This document shows positions 51,095 to 60,949 of a stretch of 64,000 nucleotides of DNA, piece by piece. The stretch's first letter is position 1. Each line of letters begins with the position of its first letter. Position numbers and translations under genes: made by a program. The notes beneath the pieces were generated by a model. The model did not search any database, was not told the origin of the DNA, and saw only the letters and a program-made list of their open reading frames with translations. Source of the stretch: Bacteroidales bacterium UBA6267 (GTDB lineage Bacteria > Bacteroidota > Bacteroidia > Bacteroidales > UBA1556); assembly GCA_002440745.1 (NCBI GenBank), contig DJVB01000050.1, forward strand, positions 1 through 64,000, in the 5' to 3' direction.

Positions 51095-52864
51095 CTAAAA
51101 CAATTGCATCTGTTTAGAAACTTTTTTCGGCTCGAGGGCTACCACAAAATCTTTCCATCTTTCTGAACATACATTAAGGCTATAAATTGCATTCAATGAA
51201 TGAATTTCAGTTTCTAAGTTTTCAACCTGAAATTCTATAGCTAATTTATAAAGATCAATCCGCATTAAAACTTCCTTAGTAAAAGTACGTTTGGCATCTG
51301 AAAAAGTTATGGCTTTTAGAAACTCCTTCGTTTTTTTGGAGTTTAATAGAATTAATGTATAAACCGCAAAATCGAGACTATTGAAACTCAAGAAGTAACA
51401 AGTGTCATCAAGCATTATTGGCTTTTCTTCCAAAGGTAAAATCAAACTAAAATGGTAGGTTTTATACAATCCTGAAATAGCAACTTTGAAAGGCAGAAAT
51501 GAATAATCGCCAATTCCGAAGATTGAAAAATCAGGTTTATTATTATAAATGCTCGATTTTCGCTGATCAAAATATTGCTTGTTCTTATGTAAATAATCAT
51601 AGGTTTTTGGCAAGCTATGCTTTATAAAGGAAGTGTCTTGTCCAATTTTCTTTTGAGTAATGATTGTAAACTTTCGCGGTTGATTTAGCACTATTTTTTT
51701 AAGGTCAGAACTTTTAAGCAATCCAAAAACTAAATCCTCTTCTATCTCAATTTCTTCACCTTTTCCGTTAACAAACTGGTTATGATTTCGTTCCAACTCC
51801 ATAATTGAGGATAAATCGTGCTTTATTCCTTGGCGCCACTCAAATTGACATACTCCATCCGCATTGTGATTTAGTCGATATAAGTCCACATTTGAAACAA
51901 ATTTATCGACAACCCATCCAAACTCTTTAGCAGCAGTTGTAGGTTGGTAAAAATCAAACTCCTTACAACTGAATTCAGGCTGAGCATTAAAATTGCAAAA
52001 CAAAAGTGCAGCGTCAACAGAAACTCCAAATTCTTTCTTGCTATCAATATTGTATTTATCAATTTCTGCAATTCTATATTTCTTAAGATTCTGGTCGAAT
52101 AAAATATTTTTGATTACAGAATTTTTCACCAAAAAAGCCAAATTACCTCTCGAAGTATGAAAAGCATCAAGCATCATTAGGGTGATATATTCCCCAATGT
52201 CAAAATTTCCTTTTCCGGTGATAGCATCAAAACCATTATGTTTTTTGAAATTTGATTTTTGAGGTAAATTACTCGATTCCAAACTACTAAGCTTAGAATT
52301 AGTAACCCACGGCGGATTTCCCAAAATCAATATTTCATCTTCCGATTTATTCAAAAGAGACTTAAAATCAAAGTCAAAAACGTTGAAATGATTTATTTCA
52401 ATTTCGGGTTTGGATTCCGTTGGATTGGTAGTGTAAAAATCAATAATATTAAATTTAGTTTCCCAAGTGTAAGGTTTATAAATCTCTATCCCAATAATTT
52501 TTTCAAGAGAGTCGAAAGTGGAAAGCGCAGCAATGATAAAATTCCCCTTTCCACAGGTTGGCTCGATAATAACCTTTGGGTTGGCCTTCTTTTGTGATTT
52601 TAGCAATTGTGTTACTGATTTTGCCAAATCCGAATTCGTCTGAAAATCTCCATATTCTGCCCTATCGGATTCTAAAGCGATAGTTTCGATAACCGAAATT
52701 GCATTAAGGAAAAGTTCATATTCTGTTTGAGTATCGAAAAAATTATGAATACTAAAGCAATCAACCATTTTGTTGTTAGCCGATTTATAATTATCAATTC
52801 GGCTTAGTACATCCCTGAGAATCGACAATGTTTGATAAGAAATATTGGCTTCAAAAACTTTCAT
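51095..52864 (-). CDS. Type II N6-adenine DNA methyltransferase (R-M system)
   Basis: 589 residues. SAM-binding motif I is VIIEPTCGKGNF (about 98-109), motif X-like YGDFQTNSDLAKSV lies just before it (71-84), and catalytic motif IV is LGNPPW (181-186), so the order X-I-IV-target domain is that of gamma-class N6-adenine enzymes. A long C-terminal part (about 300-580) probably holds target recognition. Family knowledge: methylates adenine in the recognition site to protect self DNA. The presumed endonuclease gene ends 3 bp upstream. The recognition site cannot be inferred. Confidence 0.88.
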   Translation of the reverse strand: MKVFEANISYQTLSILRDVLSRIDNYKSANNKMVDCFSIHNFFDTQTEYELFLNAISVIETIALESDRAEYGDFQTNSDLAKSVTQLLKSQKKANPKVIIEPTCGKGNFIIAALSTFDSLEKIIGIEIYKPYTWETKFNIIDFYTTNPTESKPEIEINHFNVFDFDFKSLLNKSEDEILILGNPPWVTNSKLSSLESSNLPQKSNFKKHNGFDAITGKGNFDIGEYITLMMLDAFHTSRGNLAFLVKNSVIKNILFDQNLKKYRIAEIDKYNIDSKKEFGVSVDAALLFCNFNAQPEFSCKEFDFYQPTTAAKEFGWVVDKFVSNVDLYRLNHNADGVCQFEWRQGIKHDLSSIMELERNHNQFVNGKGEEIEIEEDLVFGLLKSSDLKKIVLNQPRKFTIITQKKIGQDTSFIKHSLPKTYDYLHKNKQYFDQRKSSIYNNKPDFSIFGIGDYSFLPFKVAISGLYKTYHFSLILPLEEKPIMLDDTCYFLSFNSLDFAVYTLILLNSKKTKEFLKAITFSDAKRTFTKEVLMRIDLYKLAIEFQVENLETEIHSLNAIYSLNVCSERWKDFVVALEPKKVSKQMQLF

Positions 52865-52867
52865 GTT

Positions 52868-53536
52868 TTACTTCTTACGTATAATTTGAGTAATACCCTG
52901 AACATTATCAATCAAATCAACAATTCGCTGATATTGAAGTCTCCATTGTAAAGCGTTTGAAATGGTCAAATAACCTTGTTTGGGAGGTTTTCTCAAAATT
53001 TGTTTGGCTAATTTAGAGAGAGTTATTTCATCGGCAGGAATATTTTTATCATTCAAATAAGAAATAATGTCTGCTTCATTTGCTTTATCTTTAACCATTT
53101 CTCTTAAACGGAAAGTGGTCGTATAGTCTGCTGTTCTATCCTTAGAAATAAAGGTACAACTAACAAAGTTTAGAGTTGCCGTTTTTGTTTTAGGTTCATC
53201 GTTTTTATCATAAACGAAAACCAAGAGGTTATATCCAAGTCCAAAGATTTTTTGTTTTGCATCTTTGAATGGACATGAAGATTGAGGTTGTTTAATTGAA
53301 GTTACTTTAATATCTGTTTGTATATCATCTGAAGGTAAATCGATTCCACTTGCAGAAGAACCAATGGTTAACAAATATTTATTGCCTAAATAATTCTTGA
53401 ATTTATGCTCAATATAAGTTCCGACAGCTTTACCATCAGTGACTCCAAAAAGTGTTTTGTTTTTAAAACTTGATTCGGTAACACAAAACTTTTGTGCTTC
53501 ATCAATGAGTTTATTCAAAGTTAGTTTTTCTTTCAT
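52868..53536 (-). CDS. Type II restriction endonuclease, PD-(D/E)xK-type candidate
   Basis: 222 residues. A PD-(D/E)xK-like core is visible: Glu43 in the helix YIEHKFKNYL, Asp66 in ASGIDLPSDD, and Asp75-x-Lys77 in QTDIKVTS, followed by a central strand LLVFVYDKND. The first segment (1-20) and the C-terminal KQGYLTISNALQWRLQYQR could be DNA-binding. I do not recognise a named restriction-enzyme family. It lies directly before the adenine methylase gene on the same strand, the usual R-M layout, and the surrounding DNA is AT-rich. Assignment rests on the partner gene and the motif. Confidence 0.75.
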   Translation of the reverse strand: MKEKLTLNKLIDEAQKFCVTESSFKNKTLFGVTDGKAVGTYIEHKFKNYLGNKYLLTIGSSASGIDLPSDDIQTDIKVTSIKQPQSSCPFKDAKQKIFGLGYNLLVFVYDKNDEPKTKTATLNFVSCTFISKDRTADYTTTFRLREMVKDKANEADIISYLNDKNIPADEITLSKLAKQILRKPPKQGYLTISNALQWRLQYQRIVDLIDNVQGITQIIRKK

Positions 53537-53852
53537 ATCAACAAAAGGTCAAATCATTAATTTGTATAATAATATCCTAATAATCAACTGTTTTATTCAA
53601 AATCTTCAAAAAAGCACCTTATAAATAAAACACTTTTCATTCAAATTGATACAGATAAAATAGGAATCAGATTATTATAGAAAAATACATTTGACAAAAA
53701 TAGTGTTTATTATTAAAAATCGAGTCCCTATCTATATTATAATCACACAAAGTTATAGACTATCAATGAATCCCCAAATAAGAAATAAAAAAAACCTCCC
53801 GCTAATTGCACAAAAAGCGGGAGTAAAAACTATTTTTCCTTAAAACCACACA
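53537..53852. other. AT-rich gap between the R-M cassette and sdhB
   Basis: 316 bp without a supported gene; it holds the sdh terminator near its right end and presumably the R-M promoter, which I cannot define. Confidence 0.6.
53784..53823 (-). terminator. Terminator of sdhCAB
   Basis: 8-bp stem CTCCCGCT/AGCGGGAG (53796-53803 with 53816-53823), 12-nt loop; on the minus strand it is followed by a T-run (53784-53794). Confidence 0.85.
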
Positions 53853-54611
53853 CTATTTCTCGTTTGCTTGAGCTGCCACTTTTGCGAACAGAAACTCTCT
53901 GTTCATTTTTGCAATGTGGGAAACGGAAATTTCTTTCGGACATTCTGCCTCGCAAGCATAAGTATTAGAGCAGTTTCCAAAGCCGAGCTCATCCATTTTG
54001 GCCACCATGCGCTGCACGCGGATGCTTGCTTCAACTTTTCCTTGCGGCAGATGTGCAAACTGACTCACTTTTGCAGCCACAAACAACATGGCCGAAGCGT
54101 TTTTGCAAGTTGCTACGCATGCTCCACAACCAATACAAGCGGCGGCGTCCATTGCCAAATCGGCATCCGGTTTAGGAATGGGAATCGCATTGGCATCCGG
54201 CACTCCACCGGTATTCACCGACACAAAACCACCTGCTTGAATTATCTCATCAAAGGCACCACGGTTTACAATCAAATCTTTAATAATCGGGAAAGGCTTG
54301 GCTCTCCAAGGCTCGATGTAAATGGTATCGCCATCTTTGAATTTGCGCATGTGCAACTGACAAGTGGTAATGCCTGAATCTGGACCATGAGCGCGACCAT
54401 TGATGTACAAACTACAGGTGCCGCAAATACCCTCACGACAATCGTGGTCGAATGCCACAGGGTCTTCGCCTTTCTCTATCAGGTTCTGATTCAATACGTC
54501 GAGCATCTCGAAAAAGGAACTATCAGGAGAAACGTTGCTAACCTTATATTCAACCATTTTTCCTTTGGCTTGGCTATTGGCCTGACGCCATATTTTTAAT
54601 GTTAAATCCAT
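53853..54611 (-). CDS. sdhB: Succinate dehydrogenase/fumarate reductase iron-sulfur subunit
   Basis: 252 residues. [2Fe-2S] cysteines 58, 63, 66 and 84 (CREGICGTCSLYI), [4Fe-4S] cysteines 159, 162, 165 and 224 (CIGCGACVATC) and [3Fe-4S] cysteines 169, 214 and 220. Family knowledge: passes electrons between the flavoprotein and membrane quinone subunit. Last gene of sdhCAB, 11 bp after sdhA, followed by a terminator. Confidence 0.97.
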   Translation of the reverse strand: MDLTLKIWRQANSQAKGKMVEYKVSNVSPDSSFFEMLDVLNQNLIEKGEDPVAFDHDCREGICGTCSLYINGRAHGPDSGITTCQLHMRKFKDGDTIYIEPWRAKPFPIIKDLIVNRGAFDEIIQAGGFVSVNTGGVPDANAIPIPKPDADLAMDAAACIGCGACVATCKNASAMLFVAAKVSQFAHLPQGKVEASIRVQRMVAKMDELGFGNCSNTYACEAECPKEISVSHIAKMNREFLFAKVAAQANEK

Positions 54612-54622
54612 TGCTATTCCTC

Positions 54623-56563
54623 CTATTTATAATTTCTTACTTTAACTTCGATAAATTCATATTTGAGGGATTCCTTATGAAGCACCGGCTCTTGATCTTC
54701 ACCTTTGTATTCCCACGCACTTACAAACATAAAGTCTTTGTCGTTTCGAAGGGCTTCTCCCCCTTCGGTTTGGTATTCCTCGCGGAAATGACCGCCACAG
54801 GATTCTTCACGAATGAGAGCATCTCGCGCCATCAGCTCGCCCAATTCCAAGAAATCGGCTACGCGATGCGCTTTTTCCAACTCAGGATTGTATTCATTTT
54901 GGTTTCCGGGGATTTTCAAATCGCTCCAAAACTCCTTGCGTAAAGTTTGAATCTCAGAAATGGCTTTTTTCAAACCTTCAGCGGTGCGTGCCATTCCTAC
55001 ATAATCCCACATAATATGTCCTAATCGTTTATGAATGGAATCGACTGATTGATTGCCTTTTACATTCATCAATCTATCTAAACGGTCTTGAACTTCTTTG
55101 GCAGTTTGCACAAATTCGGGCTCGTTACCTGTAAAGCGAGGAACGTGAATTTGGTCGGACAAATAGTTGGCAATGGTATTTGGAATTACGAAATAACCAT
55201 CGGCTAAGCCCTGCATCAATGCTGAAGCGCCAAGACGGTTAGCTCCATGATCACTGAAATTAGCCTCTCCCAAAACGTAAAGTCCGTTTACGTTCGACAT
55301 CAATTCGTAATCAACCCATAGCCCACCCATTGTGTAGTGAATGGCCGGATAAATCATCATTGGAGTTTCGTATGGATTGTCGTCCACAATTTTTTCGTAC
55401 ATCTGGAAAAGGTTTCCATAACGTGCTTCCACAACGTTCTTACCCAATCGACCAATAGCCTCAGAGAAATCTAAATAAACCGCTAAACCTGTAGTTCCAA
55501 CGCCATAGCCGGCATCGCAACGTTCTTTGGCAGCGCGGCTTGCTACGTCACGTGGGACAAGGTTTCCAAACGCTGGATATCTTCTTTCGAGATAATAATC
55601 GCGATCTTCTTCCTTAATCTCTTTTGCTTTCATTTGTCCTTTGCGAATTTTCTCAGCATCTTCAAGTTTTTTAGGAACCCAAATTCTTCCGTCATTACGC
55701 AAGCTTTCACTCATAAGAGTAAGCTTCGACTGGAAGTCGCCATGAACAGGAATACAAGTTGGGTGAATTTGCACGAAACAAGGATTGCTAAAGAACGCAC
55801 CTTTTTTATAAGCGGCCCAAACAGGAGTTACATTACTTCCCATTGCATTGGTTGACAAGAAGAATACATTTCCATAGCCACCGGTTGCAAGAACAACAGT
55901 ATGTGCTGCATGACGTTCAATCTCGCCATTTACCAAATTCCGAGTGATAATCCCACGAGCGCGTCCATCAACAAGAACCAAGTCGAGCATATCGCGGCGT
56001 GTGTACATCTTCACATTGCCTTTGCCAATCTGACGTGCCAAAGCAGAATAGGCTCCTAAAAGCAACTGTTGTCCGGTTTGTCCTCGTGCGTAGAAAGTCC
56101 TCGAAACTTGTGCACCACCAAACGAACGGTTATCTAAAAGTCCGCCGTACTCACGAGCAAATGGAACTCCTTGAGCCACACATTGGTCGATGATATTATT
56201 GGAAACTTGAGCAAGGCGATAAACGTTTGCTTCACGTGCACGATAATCGCCGCCTTTGATAGTGTCGTAGAACAAACGGTAGATATTGTCGCCATCGTTA
56301 GGATAGTTCTTCGCAGCATTGATACCACCCTGAGCAGCAATACTATGCGCACGGCGAGGGCTGTCTTGATAGCAGAATGCTTTTACTTTGTAGCCTAACT
56401 CGGCAAAACTTGCAGCGGCAGAAGCGCCGGCAAGTCCGGTTCCGACAACGATGATGTCTAATTTTCTTTTATTAGCCGGATTCACAAGCTTTTGCTTGTC
56501 GATATAATTTGTCCATTTTTCTGTTAATGGGCCTTCCGGTATTTTAGCGTCTAATTTTGTCAT
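54623..56563 (-). CDS. sdhA: Succinate dehydrogenase/fumarate reductase flavoprotein subunit
   Basis: 646 residues. Rossmann FAD motif IIVVGTGLAGAS (37-48), covalent-FAD region RAHSIAAQGGINAA (His73), HPTCIP, and GALWV-like substrate/active-site segment HYTMGGLWVDYE with the catalytic residues. Family knowledge: oxidises succinate or reduces fumarate in the type B (Bacteroidota) complex. Cotranscribed with sdhC (12 bp upstream) and sdhB. Direction of catalysis cannot be read from sequence. Confidence 0.96.
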   Translation of the reverse strand: MTKLDAKIPEGPLTEKWTNYIDKQKLVNPANKRKLDIIVVGTGLAGASAAASFAELGYKVKAFCYQDSPRRAHSIAAQGGINAAKNYPNDGDNIYRLFYDTIKGGDYRAREANVYRLAQVSNNIIDQCVAQGVPFAREYGGLLDNRSFGGAQVSRTFYARGQTGQQLLLGAYSALARQIGKGNVKMYTRRDMLDLVLVDGRARGIITRNLVNGEIERHAAHTVVLATGGYGNVFFLSTNAMGSNVTPVWAAYKKGAFFSNPCFVQIHPTCIPVHGDFQSKLTLMSESLRNDGRIWVPKKLEDAEKIRKGQMKAKEIKEEDRDYYLERRYPAFGNLVPRDVASRAAKERCDAGYGVGTTGLAVYLDFSEAIGRLGKNVVEARYGNLFQMYEKIVDDNPYETPMMIYPAIHYTMGGLWVDYELMSNVNGLYVLGEANFSDHGANRLGASALMQGLADGYFVIPNTIANYLSDQIHVPRFTGNEPEFVQTAKEVQDRLDRLMNVKGNQSVDSIHKRLGHIMWDYVGMARTAEGLKKAISEIQTLRKEFWSDLKIPGNQNEYNPELEKAHRVADFLELGELMARDALIREESCGGHFREEYQTEGGEALRNDKDFMFVSAWEYKGEDQEPVLHKESLKYEFIEVKVRNYK

Positions 56564-56575
56564 GTTCCGATTATT

Positions 56576-57247
56576 TTAGTTGTTAGTCACTAAGAAGAAA
56601 ATAGGAATAATACTGAATCCAACAGTTATTGAAACCGCATAAACTGTGCTTATACCTTTGATGATAGGCGTGTATTTAGAATGTTCTAAACCCAATGACT
56701 GAAAAGCCGATTGAAAAGCATGATTCATGTGGATTCCAAGCCCGATAAAGGAAACGATATAAATCAACGAATAATAAATATTGCTAAATAAAACCACGGC
56801 CATATTATAAAAATCGTGATTATTTTCTGCACCTTCGGGCACTGGCACCAAACCAATTTTTACGAAGTAGAAATGCATAAAATGCAAAATCAAAAAGATT
56901 AACACAATAATTCCTGTGTGAATCATAAACTTCGAACCAGGAGAAGTTTTGGAATTATTGGCCTTCACATACCTGACCGGACGAGCTTGGCGATTAACCC
57001 ACCAAAGAAAGATTCCTAATAGGATGTGAAGAATAAAGGCAAGGAACAAAACCTTCTCGAAAATTTTGATAAAGATATTCGTTCCCATAAACTCTGCCGC
57101 AGCAGCAAATGCTACTCCCCCATCGCTGTTCAGCAATAAGAGATTTATCGACAGGTGTACCACAAGAAAGACTGCCAAAAACAATCCAATGATGGACATG
57201 GTAATCTTTTTGGTAATGGACGCGTAACGTACAACTGTATTACTCAT
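56576..57247 (-). CDS. sdhC: Succinate dehydrogenase cytochrome b558 subunit
   Basis: 223 residues with five hydrophobic helices (about 13-35, 58-82, 108-130, 150-172, 198-220). His residues in and next to helices (VHLSINLLLL, FILHILLGIFLW, ILHFMHFYF, GIHMNHAF) fit two-haem coordination of the type B di-haem cytochrome b. It anchors sdhA/sdhB and handles menaquinone. First gene of the unit; a minus-strand TACATTTG element lies 63 bp upstream of the ATG. Confidence 0.93.
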   Translation of the reverse strand: MSNTVVRYASITKKITMSIIGLFLAVFLVVHLSINLLLLNSDGGVAFAAAAEFMGTNIFIKIFEKVLFLAFILHILLGIFLWWVNRQARPVRYVKANNSKTSPGSKFMIHTGIIVLIFLILHFMHFYFVKIGLVPVPEGAENNHDFYNMAVVLFSNIYYSLIYIVSFIGLGIHMNHAFQSAFQSLGLEHSKYTPIIKGISTVYAVSITVGFSIIPIFFLVTNN

Positions 57248-57310
57248 AGTTTGATTTAAGGTTTATTGTTAGTTTGATTATCTATGTTAATTGTCGGTGT
57301 TTAGGATGCG

Positions 57311-57318
57311 CAAATGTA
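57311..57318 (-). promoter_or_regulatory. -7 element TACATTTG of sdhC
   Basis: Minus-strand TACATTTG matches TAnnTTTG, 63 bp before the ATG at 57247. Confidence 0.5.
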
Positions 57319-57403
57319 GCTTTTTATCTTATCAAGATTTCTCCAAAAAGTAATTTATACTCTGTCTAAATAATATTTCTTTACGGTTCATTCGCTGTTT
57401 TTA

Positions 57404-57411
57404 TACCTTTG
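57404..57411 (+). promoter_or_regulatory. -7 element TACCTTTG of pepP
   Basis: Matches TAnnTTTG, 28 bp before the ATG at 57440. Confidence 0.55.
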
Positions 57412-57439
57412 GTTTTATGTTTAAACCAACATACCGCTT

Positions 57440-58726
57440 ATGAAATACCAACCTATTTCAGCCGATTTTTATATCGAAAATCAACAAAATCTCATCGCAC
57501 AATTAGCTGATAATTCATTAGTTATTATGCAATCTGCTCCTGTTTTTCCTCGCAACGGAGACCAATTTTTTCACTATCGCCAAGACTCCGACTTCTTCTA
57601 TTTGACAGGCATTGACCAGGAAAATTGCATGTTAATTATTTGGAAAGGAAGCCAAAAAACAGAGACAAAAATTCTGCTTTTCATTCAAAAAGCTGACAAA
57701 AATCAGGAGATTTGGTATGGTCGTAAACTTTCGTTGTATGATGCTTCGAAATTATCCGGTATCGAAACAGTAAAATATATAGATGAATATAAAGATTGGG
57801 TATGCAATTTAGCCCCAAAATCAAAGAATCTTTATGTCAGCAAACCGAAAAACCACCCATTTGAGTTGGATGCTTTCAATTATAATCGCTTAAGCAATTT
57901 GCATTGCAGAAACGTTTTAGATTCCTTAAGAATACGCGATTTACAGGAGCTTATTGAAGCTCAAAGACTCATTAAATCTGATTTTGAGATTCAACAGATG
58001 AACAAAGCTGTATCAATCACAAAGCAAGCATATTTGGCTGTTCTTAATTCTTTGAAGCCGAATCAAATGGAGTACGAAGTGGAGGCACAAATCACAGCAG
58101 AGTTTCTGCGAAATGGCGCTTCGGGTCATGCTTACGAGCCTATAATTGCCGGAGGAGTAAATGCCTGCATTTTGCACTATACAGATAACGATAAAGTGCT
58201 GAAAAACGGGGACTTACTACTAATGGATTTTGGCGCTGAATATGGAAACTATGCGGCTGATTGTTCTCGAACCATTCCGGTGAACGGTACATTTTCTCCA
58301 CGACAGAGGACTTTATATCAGGCAGTTTTAGATGTTTATAAAAGATTAATACCATTATTTGTACCGGGAAATACTATCGAAGCAATCAATAAAATGTCGG
58401 GGAAATGGCTTGAGGAAAAAATGTTAGAGTTAAAACTTTTAAGCATCGATGAAGTCAAAAACGGTACTGAAGAATCTCCGGCCTATAAGAAATACTTTAT
58501 GCACGGAACATCGCATTTTTTGGGATTGGATGTGCATGACGTGGGAAATAAACAGACGGTTTTTCAAAAAGGAATGGTTCTCACTTGCGAGCCCGGAATT
58601 TATATTGAGGAAGAAAACATAGGTATTCGCATCGAAACAAATATCATTGTTGATAATCAACCCATCGACTTAATGGCCGATTTTCCGGTTGAGATTGACG
58701 AAATTGAAGCCGCAATGATGCGCTAA
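57440..58726 (+). CDS. pepP: Xaa-Pro aminopeptidase (aminopeptidase P)
   Basis: 428 residues. N-terminal creatinase-like domain (1-170, with FHYRQDSDFFYLTG), then the pita-bread metallopeptidase fold with metal ligands Asp263 (LLMDFGAEYGNY), Asp274, His359 (HGTSHFLGLDVHD), Glu384 (LTCEPGIYIEEE) and Glu399 (GIRIETN). Family knowledge: releases an N-terminal residue before proline in the cytoplasm, using Mn2+. It is a single gene, convergent (8 bp) with the M1 peptidase gene. Confidence 0.95.
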   Translation: MKYQPISADFYIENQQNLIAQLADNSLVIMQSAPVFPRNGDQFFHYRQDSDFFYLTGIDQENCMLIIWKGSQKTETKILLFIQKADKNQEIWYGRKLSLYDASKLSGIETVKYIDEYKDWVCNLAPKSKNLYVSKPKNHPFELDAFNYNRLSNLHCRNVLDSLRIRDLQELIEAQRLIKSDFEIQQMNKAVSITKQAYLAVLNSLKPNQMEYEVEAQITAEFLRNGASGHAYEPIIAGGVNACILHYTDNDKVLKNGDLLLMDFGAEYGNYAADCSRTIPVNGTFSPRQRTLYQAVLDVYKRLIPLFVPGNTIEAINKMSGKWLEEKMLELKLLSIDEVKNGTEESPAYKKYFMHGTSHFLGLDVHDVGNKQTVFQKGMVLTCEPGIYIEEENIGIRIETNIIVDNQPIDLMADFPVEIDEIEAAMMR

Positions 58727-58734
58727 AAAAATAG

Positions 58735-60807
58735 TTATTCGGTTAATGCGTTATGCGGTTCAAGTTTCAAACCTTTTGTTTTACTTGACTCATTCTCAAA
58801 ATAGTAGTGCAATGGAGACCACTGTGGCTCAATGATATCCTTGATAATATTTTTGTTTTTTGCATCGAAAACCAAGAGTGAGTATTTTCCATAATGAGGC
58901 AATAATTTCGTCAAACGAGGTCCGGCAGCAGCATTTGCCAAACTGATAAAACCGATTGTGGTTTCAGGATTCTCTTTTGGTTTTTTCGCAAAAATCACCG
59001 ATGCCGGATTTGAAATTTCTCCCAAAATATCGGGTTGTGCTTCAGTGTAAAATTTATTATTTCTTCCCAAAACCCAAATAGAAGCATTTTGAGGTAATTG
59101 TTTCAATTGATTGTCTTCTCGAATTTCAACAATATATCCTTGAATATCAGCAGACTCCTTCCAAATTTTGGCCATTGTTTCATACTCCGCCTTGAGGCTA
59201 TCTGATGCGGGAAGTATAATTAGCAGATGTTCACTTCCAATCAACTGCGAAATCGTTGCAGGAACTTCCAAAGGATGCAACTGTCTAAAAACATCAAATT
59301 GCGGGTCCACTTCAATTCTAAGAACCTCATTTTGAGAGGTAAAACTAAACTTTTCAGATCGAGAATTTAAGGCGTAAACTTTGGTTTCAATCCTGTCGGA
59401 AAAATAAAAGGCTACTGGTATCTGAACATCAAAAACATTTTCTTTTTGGGTTTGCATCAGAGTGAAAGAAGTAGTCCAGATGTCCTTATTCACCTTTTCA
59501 ACCTCAGCAATTTCAATGGAAGGAGCTCCTTTTCTTGAAGTCCACTGCTCAAAAAAAGCTTTATGAGATTGACCTGTCACTATGTCGAATGAATAATTAA
59601 TATCGTTGAAGGAGGCTTTTCTGAATTTGTTTTGAGCATAAAAATGACGGTAAGATTCTAAGAACAACGAATCGCCAACCATATTTCTAAGCGCATGATT
59701 CATCATCAAGCATTTCCCATACCCAATAGCTTCTTCGGCGGGATTGTTTCGGCTAAGAAATTGATTCAAAGGGAAGTCGTTATTCTCATTTACAAAGTCG
59801 CTGAATTTCTGCAAAGTTGTACGGCGATATTCAGCCCCTTGCCCCTGTTGCTCCTTCAAATTATGATCGGCCATATACGCTGTGATTCCTTCACACCAAT
59901 TGCCAGTTTGGTAATCTACATAAACAGAATTTCCCCAATAGTTGTGAAGCAGTTCGTGAGGATAACTGGAATAAATAATAAAAGGGAAACGAATAATTTT
60001 TTCGCCAAGTAGGGTAAAAGATGGCATTCCATAGCCGGTTTCCCAAAAATTTTCGACCAAGGCAAATTTACTGTAAGGATATGGTCCAATCATCTTCTCA
60101 AACATAGCCATATAATCTACTGTTGCATCTATATATTTGAATGCCAGACTACTATCAGGCGTCCTAAGATATGCTTGATAACTTATCTGACCTACGATTT
60201 TTTCGTAAAAAACAAAAGGAGCTGCAATTAAATACACCTCTTCTTGGGGATTTTTGCAAAGAAAACTCTCCCTTGAATTTTGTAAAGTTTTATCGCCTTG
60301 CGAAACAGATTTCCAAGCATCTGGCAACTCAACTTCCATTTGATAAGTAAACACTTGTTGCCCAAAATCCGGTATCCAATAGCTGCTACGACTCAGATAA
60401 ACTCCTTTCTGACTGATAATTCCTGAAGTTTGACTAAAACCTCTGGCATATTCAGCAATACCACCGTCAGGCGCTTCGGCAATCACTCCCGAATAATGAA
60501 TATAAAAGCTTGTCAATGGTTCAGATTGAGTAGTCAAAATTCGATAGCTATGATAAATACTCTCTGAATCTGAAGATAAAAGCTCAACTTTTGGGCGACT
60601 TTCCAAAATCTGCAAACCTTTATGCAACTTAAAAATTGTAGTATTGACTTCTCGGCCCAAGGACGAAAGGTTGATGTTAACCTCGGCTGTAATTTTGCCC
60701 TCATCAGGATTTAACTTAGCTTGTATTTCGTAAGCTTTCGGCTGACCAACAGTGCAACTGATATTCAAAATCAGCGCAGATATAAATAAAAGGATTCGAT
60801 TCGTCAT
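58735..60807 (-). CDS. M1-family metallopeptidase, exported
   Basis: 690 residues from the ATG at 60807 (MTNRILLFIS); the open frame reaches 60864, but that stretch precedes a normal signal peptide and overlaps the promoter element. The zinc motif HELLHNYWGN (His284, Glu285, His288) and the downstream WCEGITAYMADH (Glu306, third ligand) are present. The usual GAMEN exopeptidase loop is replaced by ENFWETGYGM. A probable lipoprotein or signal-peptidase site lies at LNISC. C-terminal residues 500-690 lack an ERAP-type helical domain and look beta-rich. Likely a periplasmic or surface aminopeptidase-like enzyme, activity unproved. Confidence 0.87.
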   Translation of the reverse strand: MTNRILLFISALILNISCTVGQPKAYEIQAKLNPDEGKITAEVNINLSSLGREVNTTIFKLHKGLQILESRPKVELLSSDSESIYHSYRILTTQSEPLTSFYIHYSGVIAEAPDGGIAEYARGFSQTSGIISQKGVYLSRSSYWIPDFGQQVFTYQMEVELPDAWKSVSQGDKTLQNSRESFLCKNPQEEVYLIAAPFVFYEKIVGQISYQAYLRTPDSSLAFKYIDATVDYMAMFEKMIGPYPYSKFALVENFWETGYGMPSFTLLGEKIIRFPFIIYSSYPHELLHNYWGNSVYVDYQTGNWCEGITAYMADHNLKEQQGQGAEYRRTTLQKFSDFVNENNDFPLNQFLSRNNPAEEAIGYGKCLMMNHALRNMVGDSLFLESYRHFYAQNKFRKASFNDINYSFDIVTGQSHKAFFEQWTSRKGAPSIEIAEVEKVNKDIWTTSFTLMQTQKENVFDVQIPVAFYFSDRIETKVYALNSRSEKFSFTSQNEVLRIEVDPQFDVFRQLHPLEVPATISQLIGSEHLLIILPASDSLKAEYETMAKIWKESADIQGYIVEIREDNQLKQLPQNASIWVLGRNNKFYTEAQPDILGEISNPASVIFAKKPKENPETTIGFISLANAAAGPRLTKLLPHYGKYSLLVFDAKNKNIIKDIIEPQWSPLHYYFENESSKTKGLKLEPHNALTE

Positions 60808-60828
60808 CTCAGTAATTATTGTGAGAAG

Positions 60829-60836
60829 CAAAAATA
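60829..60836 (-). promoter_or_regulatory. -7 element TATTTTTG of the M1 peptidase gene
   Basis: Minus-strand TATTTTTG, 21 bp before the ATG at 60807. It falls inside the longer open frame, which supports the shorter start. Confidence 0.5.
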
Positions 60837-60949
60837 TAAATAGTTTCTTTGAATGAAACTCCAAAGATGTTGGTATATTTTACAAACAATAAAACCAAGC
60901 CATCATAATAAAAATGCCAAATACGACCAACAATTAAAGTCGTTTCATT

